A stretch of 12,959 nucleotides of DNA from Campylobacteraceae bacterium. GTDB taxonomy: Bacteria; Campylobacterota; Campylobacteria; Campylobacterales; Sulfurovaceae. Positions 1 through 7,537 of this stretch are shown here, in pieces. How positions within the stretch are numbered: position 1 is the stretch's first letter; every line of letters starts with the position of its first letter. The stretch is taken from contig JALWNF010000167.1 in assembly GCA_026995985.1 (NCBI GenBank), forward strand, positions 1 through 12,959. Reading direction: 5' to 3'. Both the position numbers and the translations under genes were made by a program. The notes beneath the pieces were generated by a model. The model worked only from the letters and a program-made list of their open reading frames with translations. It had not been told where the DNA came from and did no database searches.

Positions 1-58
1 CTCTTTTTAAGTAAATTTTATTGAGTATCTGATTTCACCCACCCCTAAACAGAGTTAA

Positions 59-70
59 GATATAATTCCA
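59..70 (+). promoter_or_regulatory. Probable sigma-70 promoter (-10 box) of the purA operon
   Basis: A perfect TATAAT at 61-66 sits inside GATATAATTCCA, 38 nt before the purA start codon. The same 12-mer recurs at 7502-7513 in front of the aminotransferase gene. No -35 box is evident, which is normal for Campylobacterota sigma-70 promoters. Transcription would start near 73. The rest of positions 1-104 holds no gene I can support. Confidence 0.6.
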
Positions 71-104
71 CGATTTTTAAAAAACTAAAGGCAATGGTAT
101 ATAG

Positions 105-1358
<1,254 letters not shown>

Positions 1359-1367
1359 GGAGTAGAG

Positions 1368-1919
1368 ATGAGACTAAAAGCAAAACAGACAGGCTATGTG
1401 GCAAACAAGATAGGTATCGACTTGGCTAATGCTCCATTTGTAACGATGCCAAAGGGTAAAGAGGCAGTTGTTGAGGTTTGCAAAGAGATTATCGATGCAA
1501 ATCTTGAAAAAGAGAAAAAATTAGATGCTAAAGTCAATGAGATAATAGAAGCAAACTATGATGAGATAGAGATTCAACAGGTAAAAGAGCGTGAACTCTT
1601 CTTTATGATTAAAAAACGTTTAGCTCCTGAGTATGGGGTCATTATGAACTACGATGACCGATACAATGAGGTCTCTCACCAAATCTTAGATGAGCTTTAC
1701 GATAGATACCTCTTAGAGTATGAGGTAAACGATAACCAAGTAAGAAATGTTATCTTTAAAGCCTTTAAGAGTTTTGCAGATGCCTATGATAAGATAGATG
1801 ATATTGTCTATGACAAGATTAAAAAGATGAAAAAAGAGTATATCCCAGGTTCGCTTGAGTATGAGTTGCTATATGACCGTCTTTATGAGGAAGAGTTAAA
1901 AAAGAGAGGAATGCTGTAG
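1368..1919 (+). CDS. DUF507 family protein, function unknown
   Basis: A 183-residue soluble protein with no signal peptide or membrane segment, very rich in Lys, Glu, Asp and Tyr and predicted to be largely helical. Sequence character and position fit DUF507 (PF04368), a family known from Campylobacterota and Aquificae whose function I do not know. It looks like two related halves: a KERELFFMIKKRLAPEYG segment at about 73-90 ends the first, and a helical segment ending DRLYEEELKKRGML closes the second. AAGGAG at 1357-1362 overlaps the purA stop and sets the ATG at 1368. The gene's TAG stop shares one base with the GTG start of carA, so translation is probably coupled to carA. As I recall, relatives such as Campylobacter also keep a member of this family between purA and carA, though not always adjacent to purA. 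Confidence 0.85.
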   Translation: MRLKAKQTGYVANKIGIDLANAPFVTMPKGKEAVVEVCKEIIDANLEKEKKLDAKVNEIIEANYDEIEIQQVKERELFFMIKKRLAPEYGVIMNYDDRYNEVSHQILDELYDRYLLEYEVNDNQVRNVIFKAFKSFADAYDKIDDIVYDKIKKMKKEYIPGSLEYELLYDRLYEEELKKRGML

Positions 1920-3037
1920 TGAAAAAGGTCTCATTGTATTTTGAAAATGGTCTGTTACTAGAGGCAAAAAGTTTTGGTGCAGAGGGTACATCTGTTGGTG
2001 AGGTAGTTTTTAATACCTCTTTAACAGGTTATCAAGAGATTGTAACCGACCCCTCCTATGCAGGGCAGTTTGTAACCTTTACAACTCCAGAGATTGGAAA
2101 TGTTGGGTGCAATGCACAAGATATGGAGAGCAAAGGGGCACACTGTAAGGGGATTATTGTTCGTTCATACCAAAAACGACCCTCTAACTTTAGATGTGAA
2201 GAGAGTTTAGCTGAACTTCTTAAAAAACATGGTGTATTGGGTATTACCGATATTGACACACGCTTTATTACTAAGATGTTAAGAAGTGAAGGCTCTATGA
2301 TGATGATTGCTTCTACTGAGATTCATGAAGCAGATGAGCTTAAAAGAGTGCTAGAGTCAACTCCTAGAATTGAAGAGATAAACTACATAGAGCAGGTAAG
2401 CACAAAAGAGCCATACATTCACAAAGAGGCAAGATACAATGCAGAGAAGTTTGAGTATGAGAAGCCAAATACCTCTAAAAAGATTATCGCTTTGGACTTT
2501 GGAGTTAAACGAAATATCTTAAATGAGCTAACTCATGCAGGTATGGAGGTTAAGGTTGTACCAAATAGCATGGAGGCTTCTGTTATTATAGAAAAGTTTA
2601 AAGCTAAAGAGATAGATGGTGTCTTCCTTTCAAATGGACCTGGTGACCCACTTATTTTAAAAGACGAACAGGAGAAGATTAAAAAGCTAATTGAAGCAAA
2701 AGTTCCTCTTTTTGGAATCTGCCTTGGACATCAACTCCTATCTATTGCCCATGGGTACGACACCTACAAACTAAAGTTTGGTCACCATGGAGGAAACCAC
2801 CCTGTAAAAAACCAAGCTAATGGCATGGTAGAGATTACAGCTCAAAACCACAACTACAATGTTCCAGACAATATTGTAGAGGTGGCAACAGTAACTCATA
2901 GAAACCTATTTGACAACACTATTGAGGGATTAAAGTATAATGACTCTCCAACTATGTCAGTTCAACACCACCCAGAGGCAAGTCCAGGACCTCATGAGTC
3001 GGCTTATATCTTTAGTGAGTTTAGAGAGATGTTGTAG
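1919..3037 (+). CDS. carA: Carbamoyl-phosphate synthase small (glutaminase) subunit CarA
   Basis: Hydrolyses glutamine and channels ammonia to CarB for carbamoyl phosphate, which feeds pyrimidines and arginine. The 372 residues compare with about 382 in E. coli. The N-terminal CarA domain (about 1-130) contains FNTSLTGYQEIVTDPSYAGQ at 31-50. The C-terminal class I glutamine amidotransferase domain (about 188-372) has SNGPGDP, the nucleophile elbow GICLGHQ with Cys268, and HHPEASPGPHES, giving His351 and Glu353 to complete the triad. The start is GTG, overlapping the upstream stop by one base, with AGAGGA at 1905-1910 eight nt before it. No ATG fits better. carB is not adjacent, as is common in this phylum. 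The TAG stop is the beginning of a palindromic element (3037-3070). Confidence 0.97.
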   Translation: MKKVSLYFENGLLLEAKSFGAEGTSVGEVVFNTSLTGYQEIVTDPSYAGQFVTFTTPEIGNVGCNAQDMESKGAHCKGIIVRSYQKRPSNFRCEESLAELLKKHGVLGITDIDTRFITKMLRSEGSMMMIASTEIHEADELKRVLESTPRIEEINYIEQVSTKEPYIHKEARYNAEKFEYEKPNTSKKIIALDFGVKRNILNELTHAGMEVKVVPNSMEASVIIEKFKAKEIDGVFLSNGPGDPLILKDEQEKIKKLIEAKVPLFGICLGHQLLSIAHGYDTYKLKFGHHGGNHPVKNQANGMVEITAQNHNYNVPDNIVEVATVTHRNLFDNTIEGLKYNDSPTMSVQHHPEASPGPHESAYIFSEFREML

Positions 3038-3070
3038 GGGCGACCTCTATGTCTGCCCATATCAGACATA
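3037..3070. repeat. Palindromic element at the carA/mltB convergent junction, possible weak bidirectional terminator
   Basis: Two overlapping hairpins can form, and they exclude each other. One pairs TATGTCTG (3048-3055) perfectly with CAGACATA (3063-3070) around a 7-nt loop. The other pairs GGGGCGAC (3037-3044) with GTCTGCCC (3051-3058), six of eight pairs, around a 6-nt loop. Neither strand has a proper U-tract after the stem, so an intrinsic terminator role is uncertain. The GTAGGGG entry resembles the GTAGGG ends of the repeat near 12221-12304. This is the only structure in the 40 bp separating the two stop codons. Confidence 0.45.
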
Positions 3071-3077
3071 TTAAAAT

Positions 3078-4175
3078 CTAAGGAAACTCCACTTTATCTA
3101 TCTTCTTTGGAGAGTGCGAATAAAACTTCACAATATCTTTTAAATCTATATCTTGACTTGCTATATAAACCTTATCTCTAGGAGTAGTTTGATATTTAGC
3201 TAGATACCTCTTTTTTATTCTAGTTGCTAATTTATGAACAGCCATGGCATAGTAGTCACTGTGGTTATAGCGAGTAATAACATAAAAATTTTTAGCTCCA
3301 TACCAAAGCTCATCATATTTTGCCTTTTGAAGCTTTATAAGCATAACTTTTTTATTGTAAGGAAAGTTGCCTATTGGCTTAATACCTCTTAAATCTCTCC
3401 TATGGTATTTATAAGAAGAGCCTGTCTTTAGTCTATAAAATCGATTGCCTCTATAGCTAACTTGTATACCTACAGGTTCATCTTTTTTCCAACCATTCTC
3501 TTTAAAGTAGTTAGCAATACTCCCTATGGCATCTTCTACTTTATTAAGGCGTATTTTACCATCATTATCAAAGTCAACAGCATAGTGTTTGTAGTTGCTT
3601 GGCATAAATTGTGCTAGACCAATAGCTCCAGAGTGTGAACCTTTAACTGCTCTTGGTTCTATTTGCTCCTTATAACACATTTTTAAAAACTCCTTTAGTT
3701 GATAACGGTAAAACTTTCTACGTTTTTTTCCTTTATCAAAAGCAAGATGAGTAAGAGAGTCAAATACATAGTAGGTTCCACGATTTTTTCCAAAGTAGCT
3801 CTCTATACCAATAACTGCTGTAATATACTCAGGTGGTACACCATACTTTTTATAGGCTTTTTGTAGGGTATTGTAGTGTTTAAACATAAACTCTGCACCT
3901 AAATTTGTTTGGTTATGTTCTAAATGCATTTGTGCATATATATCCCATTTACCTTTTGGTTTAGAGTATTTTTTAACTTTTTTTTTGGATTTCTTTTGTG
4001 GAATATAGGGGATTTTACGTACATTTTTAAAGAGATTATATAGATACTCTTTTTTATAATGGTATCTGCTATGCATCTGCTCAATAAATCGCCTCACCTC
4101 TGCTTTTTTAGTGTAGTCAACTGCAAAGAGAGAGCTTTGTGCAATAAGTAGAAAAACTGCTATAAGCTTATGCAA
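3078..4175 (-). CDS. mltB: Periplasmic lytic murein transglycosylase, MltB family (GH103)
   Basis: Cleaves the MurNAc-GlcNAc bond of peptidoglycan with formation of 1,6-anhydroMurNAc. An N-terminal signal peptide (about 1-18, ending SSLFA) exports it. There is no lipobox Cys, so it should be soluble in the periplasm, unlike E. coli MltB. The catalytic domain spans about 85-325. It has VIGIESYFG with the predicted catalytic Glu125, GAIGLAQFMPSNYKHYAVDF at 183-202, an EF-hand-like DFDNDGKI at 201-208 as in Slt35, then DAIGSIANYFKENGW. A very basic, Lys-rich linker (about 58-76) precedes it. No peptidoglycan-binding domain is evident after it. The start is TTG (plus-strand 4173-4175): AAGGAG lies six nt upstream and it begins the signal peptide, whereas the first in-frame ATG (Met35) would delete that peptide. 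Confidence 0.93.
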   Translation of the reverse strand: MHKLIAVFLLIAQSSLFAVDYTKKAEVRRFIEQMHSRYHYKKEYLYNLFKNVRKIPYIPQKKSKKKVKKYSKPKGKWDIYAQMHLEHNQTNLGAEFMFKHYNTLQKAYKKYGVPPEYITAVIGIESYFGKNRGTYYVFDSLTHLAFDKGKKRRKFYRYQLKEFLKMCYKEQIEPRAVKGSHSGAIGLAQFMPSNYKHYAVDFDNDGKIRLNKVEDAIGSIANYFKENGWKKDEPVGIQVSYRGNRFYRLKTGSSYKYHRRDLRGIKPIGNFPYNKKVMLIKLQKAKYDELWYGAKNFYVITRYNHSDYYAMAVHKLATRIKKRYLAKYQTTPRDKVYIASQDIDLKDIVKFYSHSPKKIDKVEFP

Positions 4176-4181
4176 AATAGA

Positions 4182-4187
4182 CTCCTT
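4182..4187 (-). promoter_or_regulatory. Shine-Dalgarno that fixes the mltB TTG start
   Basis: On the minus strand AAGGAG lies exactly six nt before the TTG at 4175-4173. No in-frame ATG exists between it and Met35, so it decides the non-ATG start and keeps the signal peptide. Confidence 0.8.
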
Positions 4188-4204
4188 TTTTAAATATTTT
4201 GCAA

Positions 4205-4213
4205 AGTATAGCA
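4205..4213 (-). promoter_or_regulatory. Probable extended -10 promoter of mltB
   Basis: On the minus strand this reads TGCTATACT, an extended -10 element (TGn plus TATACT). Transcription would start near 4198 and leave a leader of about 23 nt carrying the Shine-Dalgarno. It suggests mltB has its own promoter even though purT lies upstream on the same strand. Confidence 0.45.
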
Positions 4214-4265
4214 GTTTTATAGTTGTTTTTAAATATTTTTATTTATTAGTTTATGTTTTTAAGAA

Positions 4266-5432
4266 TTAATTATCTGAAATTTCTCCTACTATCTCTAATG
4301 CTATCTCTTTAGCTCTTTCAACATCATTGTCTAAAACTAAACTAATAGCCATACGCCGACCAATATGGCTCTCTGGTTTTCCAAATACTCTTACAAAAGA
4401 TGACTCACTAAAGGCACTATCTGGAATATCAAGAGTAGGATTTGAACTCTCATTTTTTGCTTTATAGGCTCCACAAGCACCTGCACCATAAGTGGTATAA
4501 TTTAGTGGTAGACCTAAAATAGCTCTAATATGTAGTGCAAACTCACTTTGACTTTGAGTAATAAGTGTTACCATTCCTGTGTCGTGTGGGCGTGGGCTAA
4601 GTTCAGAGAAGTAGACCTCTTCACCTTTTACAAAAAACTCAACACCAAATATACCACGACCTCCAAGCCCATCTGTAACAGCTTTAGCAATCTCTTTAGC
4701 TCTGTTTAGAGCAGATTCACTCATGCTCATTGGTTGCCAAGATAAAATAAAGTCACCATCTTTTTGCACATGACCAATAGGGTCACAAAAAACTGTACCT
4801 CTCTCATTGCGAACGGTTAAAAGGGTAATCTCGTAGTCAAATGGCACAAACTCTTCAACAATAAGCTCACTTGCATCACCTCTTGCCTCTTTTGCAATCT
4901 CCCAAGAGGCTTCAATGTCGTCAGCTGTTTTGGCAATACTTTGACCATGACCTGATGAACTCATAACAGGCTTAATAACACAAGGAAAACCTATCTCTTC
5001 ACCTGCTTTTTTTAGCTCCTCTAAGCTTTTGACAAATTTATACTTAGAGGTCTTAAGTCCTAGCTCTTCAGAGGCAAAAATACGAATATTTTTACGATTC
5101 ATAGTCTTATTAACTGCTTCTGCATTTGGAATAACATGATACCCTTTAGCCTCTGCTTCAAAGAGAGCATCAATAGAGATAGCCTCAACCTCTGGCAAGA
5201 TATATGTAGGCTTCTCTTGCTCAATAAGCTCAACTACTGCCTCTTTATTTAGCATATCAATAACATAAGCACGATTGGCCACTAGGTGAGCTGGAGCATT
5301 TTCATATCTATCAACAGCAACAACCTCAATACCTAATCTCTGAGCCTCAATAGCAACCTCTTTTCCAAGCTCTCCTGAACCTAAAAGCATAATCTTAATA
5401 GCATCTTTTTGTAGTGGAGTAGTAAATTTCAT
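4266..5432 (-). CDS. purT: Formate-dependent phosphoribosylglycinamide formyltransferase PurT (GAR transformylase 2)
   Basis: Uses formate and ATP to formylate GAR to FGAR in purine synthesis, an alternative to folate-dependent PurN. The 388 residues match the E. coli length (about 392). The N-terminal fold has the [19 protein letters not shown] block (16-34) and PEVEAI (80-85). The ATP-grasp region has [13 protein letters not shown] (153-165) and [16 protein letters not shown] (192-207). Metal-binding acidic residues lie in GVEFFV (Glu265) and [12 protein letters not shown] (Glu277). Minus-strand AAGGA at 5446-5442 precedes the ATG by nine nt. About 90 bp without an obvious terminator separate it from mltB downstream, so some read-through is possible. 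It is divergently arranged to the secreted-protein gene at 5599. Confidence 0.97.
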   Translation of the reverse strand: MKFTTPLQKDAIKIMLLGSGELGKEVAIEAQRLGIEVVAVDRYENAPAHLVANRAYVIDMLNKEAVVELIEQEKPTYILPEVEAISIDALFEAEAKGYHVIPNAEAVNKTMNRKNIRIFASEELGLKTSKYKFVKSLEELKKAGEEIGFPCVIKPVMSSSGHGQSIAKTADDIEASWEIAKEARGDASELIVEEFVPFDYEITLLTVRNERGTVFCDPIGHVQKDGDFILSWQPMSMSESALNRAKEIAKAVTDGLGGRGIFGVEFFVKGEEVYFSELSPRPHDTGMVTLITQSQSEFALHIRAILGLPLNYTTYGAGACGAYKAKNESSNPTLDIPDSAFSESSFVRVFGKPESHIGRRMAISLVLDNDVERAKEIALEIVGEISDN

Positions 5433-5433
5433 G

Positions 5434-5445
5434 AGGATATATCCT
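5434..5445 (-). promoter_or_regulatory. Perfect 12-bp palindrome over the purT ribosome-binding site
   Basis: AGGATATATCCT is an exact palindrome that includes most of the purT Shine-Dalgarno. In RNA it could form a four-pair stem with a four-base loop, or act as a small duplex site in DNA. No regulator is known to me. The palindrome may simply be chance in AT-rich sequence. Confidence 0.3.
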
Positions 5446-5463
5446 TATAGTTTTAATGGCATA

Positions 5464-5471
5464 ATTGTATC
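5464..5471 (-). promoter_or_regulatory. Possible -10 box of purT
   Basis: The minus strand reads GATACAAT, one base from the GATATAAT found before purA and the aminotransferase gene. It lies about 32 nt upstream of the purT ATG, the same spacing range as those promoters. No -35 element is seen. Confidence 0.4.
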
Positions 5472-5566
5472 AAATTAGCTTTTAGGTTTAAAAGTGTAAT
5501 AGTAGAGCAAAATTATATTTTTTTATGTTATATATAAAGTTCAGAACAATTTATACAGAAAGTTTA

Positions 5567-5575
5567 TGCTAATAT
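5567..5575 (+). promoter_or_regulatory. Possible extended -10 box of the gene at 5599
   Basis: TGC followed by TAATAT fits an extended -10 and would start transcription near 5582, just before the AGGAG at 5587-5591. The surrounding sequence is so AT-rich that several other hexamers could serve, so this is a weak call. Confidence 0.3.
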
Positions 5576-5598
5576 TTATACTATATAGGAGTATATAT

Positions 5599-6201
5599 AT
5601 GAAAAAAATCTTTACTTTAGTATGGCTTTTTAGTTTTTATCTATTTGCTAACAATCAAGAGATAACCATTAACAATCACCACTTTACTATTGTTACAGAG
5701 AAATATGACCTCTATGCCTCAAAGGGTGAAGTGATGAGATTCTATAGAGATATTCACGACAAAAAACCTCTTTTTCATCTTATCTTAAATGATACTACAG
5801 GTGGGTGTAGTAGTCGAAGTTTAGAAGATGGAGCTTATGAGATAGAGGGTAATAAGATTAAACTCTATAGCTTTTTTAATCGTCAAGGAGATGCCTATAA
5901 TGAACCTTATGGAGCAAAGATTGTAGAGTATGAGGTTCTTAATAGTGGAGAGTTGAAGAGATTGAGTAGCAGAGTCTATATAGAAACGGCTAAAAGAGGC
6001 TATGAGAGTAGCAAAGGAATGAGATATCTGTTTGAAAAACCCAAAACAAAAGAGGAGAAGAGAGAATTAGTTGAGTATATTAAAGAGGTAGAGAGTAAAT
6101 ATTTGGCTAAATTTGTTTTAGGTGATGAGGCAAACAGTTTAATGAAGGAGGTTAAAGAGGCACTTAAGAGAAAGATAAAAAGGAGATGGTCATCAAAATA
6201 G
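5599..6201 (+). CDS. Secreted protein of unknown function
   Basis: I do not recognise this 200-residue protein. It begins with a clear signal peptide (MKK, hydrophobic core, cleavage likely after LFA at residue 17), so it is probably periplasmic. The mature part opens with beta-prone segments, has one cysteine (Cys70) in the motif TGGCSSRS, then an EIEGNKIKLYSFF stretch. It ends in a charged helical tail rich in Lys and Glu that finishes KRKIKRRW. The ATG at 5599 is chosen over one 33 bases earlier because AGGAG (5587-5591) lies seven nt before it and the signal peptide starts exactly there. The earlier start would put eleven hydrophobic residues in front of MKK and has no ribosome-binding site. 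It stands alone between purT and the slyB-like gene, each apparently with its own promoter. Confidence 0.82.
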   Translation: MKKIFTLVWLFSFYLFANNQEITINNHHFTIVTEKYDLYASKGEVMRFYRDIHDKKPLFHLILNDTTGGCSSRSLEDGAYEIEGNKIKLYSFFNRQGDAYNEPYGAKIVEYEVLNSGELKRLSSRVYIETAKRGYESSKGMRYLFEKPKTKEEKRELVEYIKEVESKYLAKFVLGDEANSLMKEVKEALKRKIKRRWSSK

Positions 6202-6231
6202 ATTTCACAAAAACTACACAGAAAAGAATTA

Positions 6232-6240
6232 TGATAAAAT
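6232..6240 (+). promoter_or_regulatory. Probable extended -10 promoter of the slyB-like gene
   Basis: TGATAAAAT (TGn plus TAAAAT) lies 31 nt before the ATG at 6272, with AAGGA at 6261-6265 in between. The distance and leader length resemble those at purA and the aminotransferase gene. No -35 is evident. Confidence 0.45.
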
Positions 6241-6271
6241 ATATCTCAAGTTTTAATATTAAGGAACAAAA

Positions 6272-6736
6272 ATGAAAAAGATATTATTCAGTTCAGCCTT
6301 AGTCTTGACTATGATTGTAGGAGCAGGTTGCGCTCCTAAAGGGTATGCACAATCAGCAGTAGGTCAAAATATGCAGGTAGAGCCTGGAGTAGTACAGTCT
6401 GTTAAACAGGTAGTAATAGATGGAAATGGTGTAGGTAACACTATTGGTGGAGTTGTTGGTACAGTTGCAGGTACTGCAGCTGGTAGACAAGTTGGTGGAG
6501 GTACAGGTCAAATTGTAGCCTCTGTTTTAGGTGCTGCTATTGGTGGTGTAGCTGGAGGAGCAATTGGTGACCAACTAGATACAAACTATGGTCAAGAGGT
6601 AGTTGTTCGACTTAATAATGGAAAGACTGTAGCAACAGTTTTACGAATTAATCAAACAACTCCACTTCTCTCTCCTGGTCAAGCGGTTAATGTTTTTATG
6701 TCAGGAGGAACTATCTCTAATATCTCTCCTCGTTAA
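6272..6736 (+). CDS. slyB: SlyB/Pcp-type outer-membrane lipoprotein with glycine-zipper domain
   Basis: A 154-residue lipoprotein. Residues 1-19 form a signal peptide ending VGAG before Cys20, the probable lipidation site. The Gly at -3 is less usual than Leu. The centre (about 52-100) is a glycine zipper of the 2TM type, with repeated GG/GxxxG spacing such as GNTIGGVVGTVAGTAAGRQV and GAAIGGVAGGAIGDQL. The C-terminal part follows E. coli SlyB closely in pattern: VVRLNNGKTVATV, then LSPGQAV, ending ISPR, and the length (155 in E. coli) agrees. SlyB-family proteins sit in the outer membrane and help preserve its integrity. AAGGA at 6261-6265 precedes the ATG by six nt. A strong terminator follows, so it is probably monocistronic. 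Family assignment is good; a role identical to SlyB is inference. Confidence 0.88.
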   Translation: MKKILFSSALVLTMIVGAGCAPKGYAQSAVGQNMQVEPGVVQSVKQVVIDGNGVGNTIGGVVGTVAGTAAGRQVGGGTGQIVASVLGAAIGGVAGGAIGDQLDTNYGQEVVVRLNNGKTVATVLRINQTTPLLSPGQAVNVFMSGGTISNISPR

Positions 6737-6742
6737 TTTAAA

Positions 6743-6777
6743 AGCCAATAATATGTTAAATTATTGGCTACTTTTTT
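6743..6777 (+). terminator. Strong Rho-independent terminator after the slyB-like gene
   Basis: AGCCAATAAT (6743-6752) pairs perfectly with ATTATTGGCT (6760-6769) around a 7-nt loop. The sequence AC and six T residues (6772-6777) follow directly. It starts seven nt after the stop codon. Confidence 0.92.
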
Positions 6778-6813
6778 ATAAAATTAAAACAAAATTTAAC
6801 ATTTTTTAGTTAT

Positions 6814-6819
6814 TATAAA
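6814..6819 (+). promoter_or_regulatory. Possible -10 box of the gene at 6848
   Basis: Because a terminator lies just upstream, the gene at 6848 needs its own promoter. TATAAA at 6814-6819 would give a leader of about 22 nt. A second copy at 6823-6828 would leave almost no leader. Both are within the repeated heptamer TATAAAC, and the choice is uncertain. Confidence 0.3.
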
Positions 6820-6847
6820 CAATATAAACTAAAATAAGGACTTAAAA

Positions 6848-7471
6848 ATGGCTATAGAGAGTTATATAGATAATATATTACATAGTCCAGTTTATGTTTT
6901 TGAGGAGATAATTACAAAAATAATTGATAAAAACATATCTTTTGCTCAAATTGAGTTAAAACGTTGTCCTATTGAGGTAGATACAATTCTATTTGAGTCG
7001 ATTAAATCTATTTTAAAAGATTTAAAAGAGGAAGAGGGAGTCTTTAGCCGTTTTCTATATGCAACGTTTGGTATAGAGATACGCAAAAATAAACGACGAG
7101 AGCAACTAATATATCTTGGCTCAGAACTAAAAACACAACATATAAAGATTAAAGCTAATTTGCGTTCAATTAAGAGATATAAAGATAACTTATCTCATAG
7201 TATTAAAGAGTTAGAGAGATTAAAAGAGGCTTTTTTAAATAAAAATATGTTTTTTGAAAATAATAAAGTTAAAAATAAAAGTAAGTTTTTTATGAAAGAG
7301 ATAGAGAGTAAAATATCTATTTTAGAAGAGTACCATCTCTCATTGCTTATGAAATATAACGATTTAGTTGAGGTAGAAAAGCTCTATCAAGAACTCTTTA
7401 TACAGATTCCTCGTTATCATGAGCTTCGTGAAGATACACATCTTTTGTTACTCTCTCATGCAAGAAGATAG
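6848..7471 (+). CDS. Coiled-coil cytoplasmic protein of unknown function
   Basis: I do not recognise this 207-residue protein. It has no signal peptide or membrane segment. The first 80 residues are mixed, with FSRFLYATFGIEIRK at 66-80 the most distinctive stretch. From about 84 to 132 and again 146 to 187 the sequence is strongly helical with heptad-like Leu/Ile spacing, pointing to a helical hairpin or coiled coil. The two parts are separated by an Asn/Lys-rich linker around 131-145. It is more AT- and Lys-rich than its neighbours. AAGGA at 6836-6840 lies seven nt before the ATG. It sits between a strong terminator and the promoter of the next gene, so it appears to be a single-gene unit and context gives no hint of its role. 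Confidence 0.8.
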   Translation: MAIESYIDNILHSPVYVFEEIITKIIDKNISFAQIELKRCPIEVDTILFESIKSILKDLKEEEGVFSRFLYATFGIEIRKNKRREQLIYLGSELKTQHIKIKANLRSIKRYKDNLSHSIKELERLKEAFLNKNMFFENNKVKNKSKFFMKEIESKISILEEYHLSLLMKYNDLVEVEKLYQELFIQIPRYHELREDTHLLLLSHARR

Positions 7472-7501
7472 CTCTATATTGCCATTACAAACATAACTTT
7501 C

Positions 7502-7513
7502 GATATAATTCCA
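7502..7513 (+). promoter_or_regulatory. Probable sigma-70 promoter (-10 box) of the aminotransferase gene
   Basis: GATATAATTCCA with TATAAT at 7504-7509, identical over 12 bases to the purA promoter. It lies 28 nt before the ATG at 7538, with AAGGA at 7528-7532 as ribosome-binding site. Confidence 0.6.
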
Positions 7514-7537
7514 AAATTTTTTTAATCAAGGATTAGA

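Noticed and set aside
1..58. Possible tail of a gene entering from the left edge
   Set aside because: All plus-strand frames stop within the first few codons and nothing can be recognised; too short to call.
2056..2259. Minus-strand open frame of 67 codons inside carA
   Set aside because: Lies opposite the conserved CarA N-terminal domain and has no supporting signal.
5566..5598. Eleven-codon N-terminal extension of the secreted protein
   Set aside because: It lacks a ribosome-binding site and would bury the MKK signal peptide start; AGGAG at 5587-5591 favours 5599.
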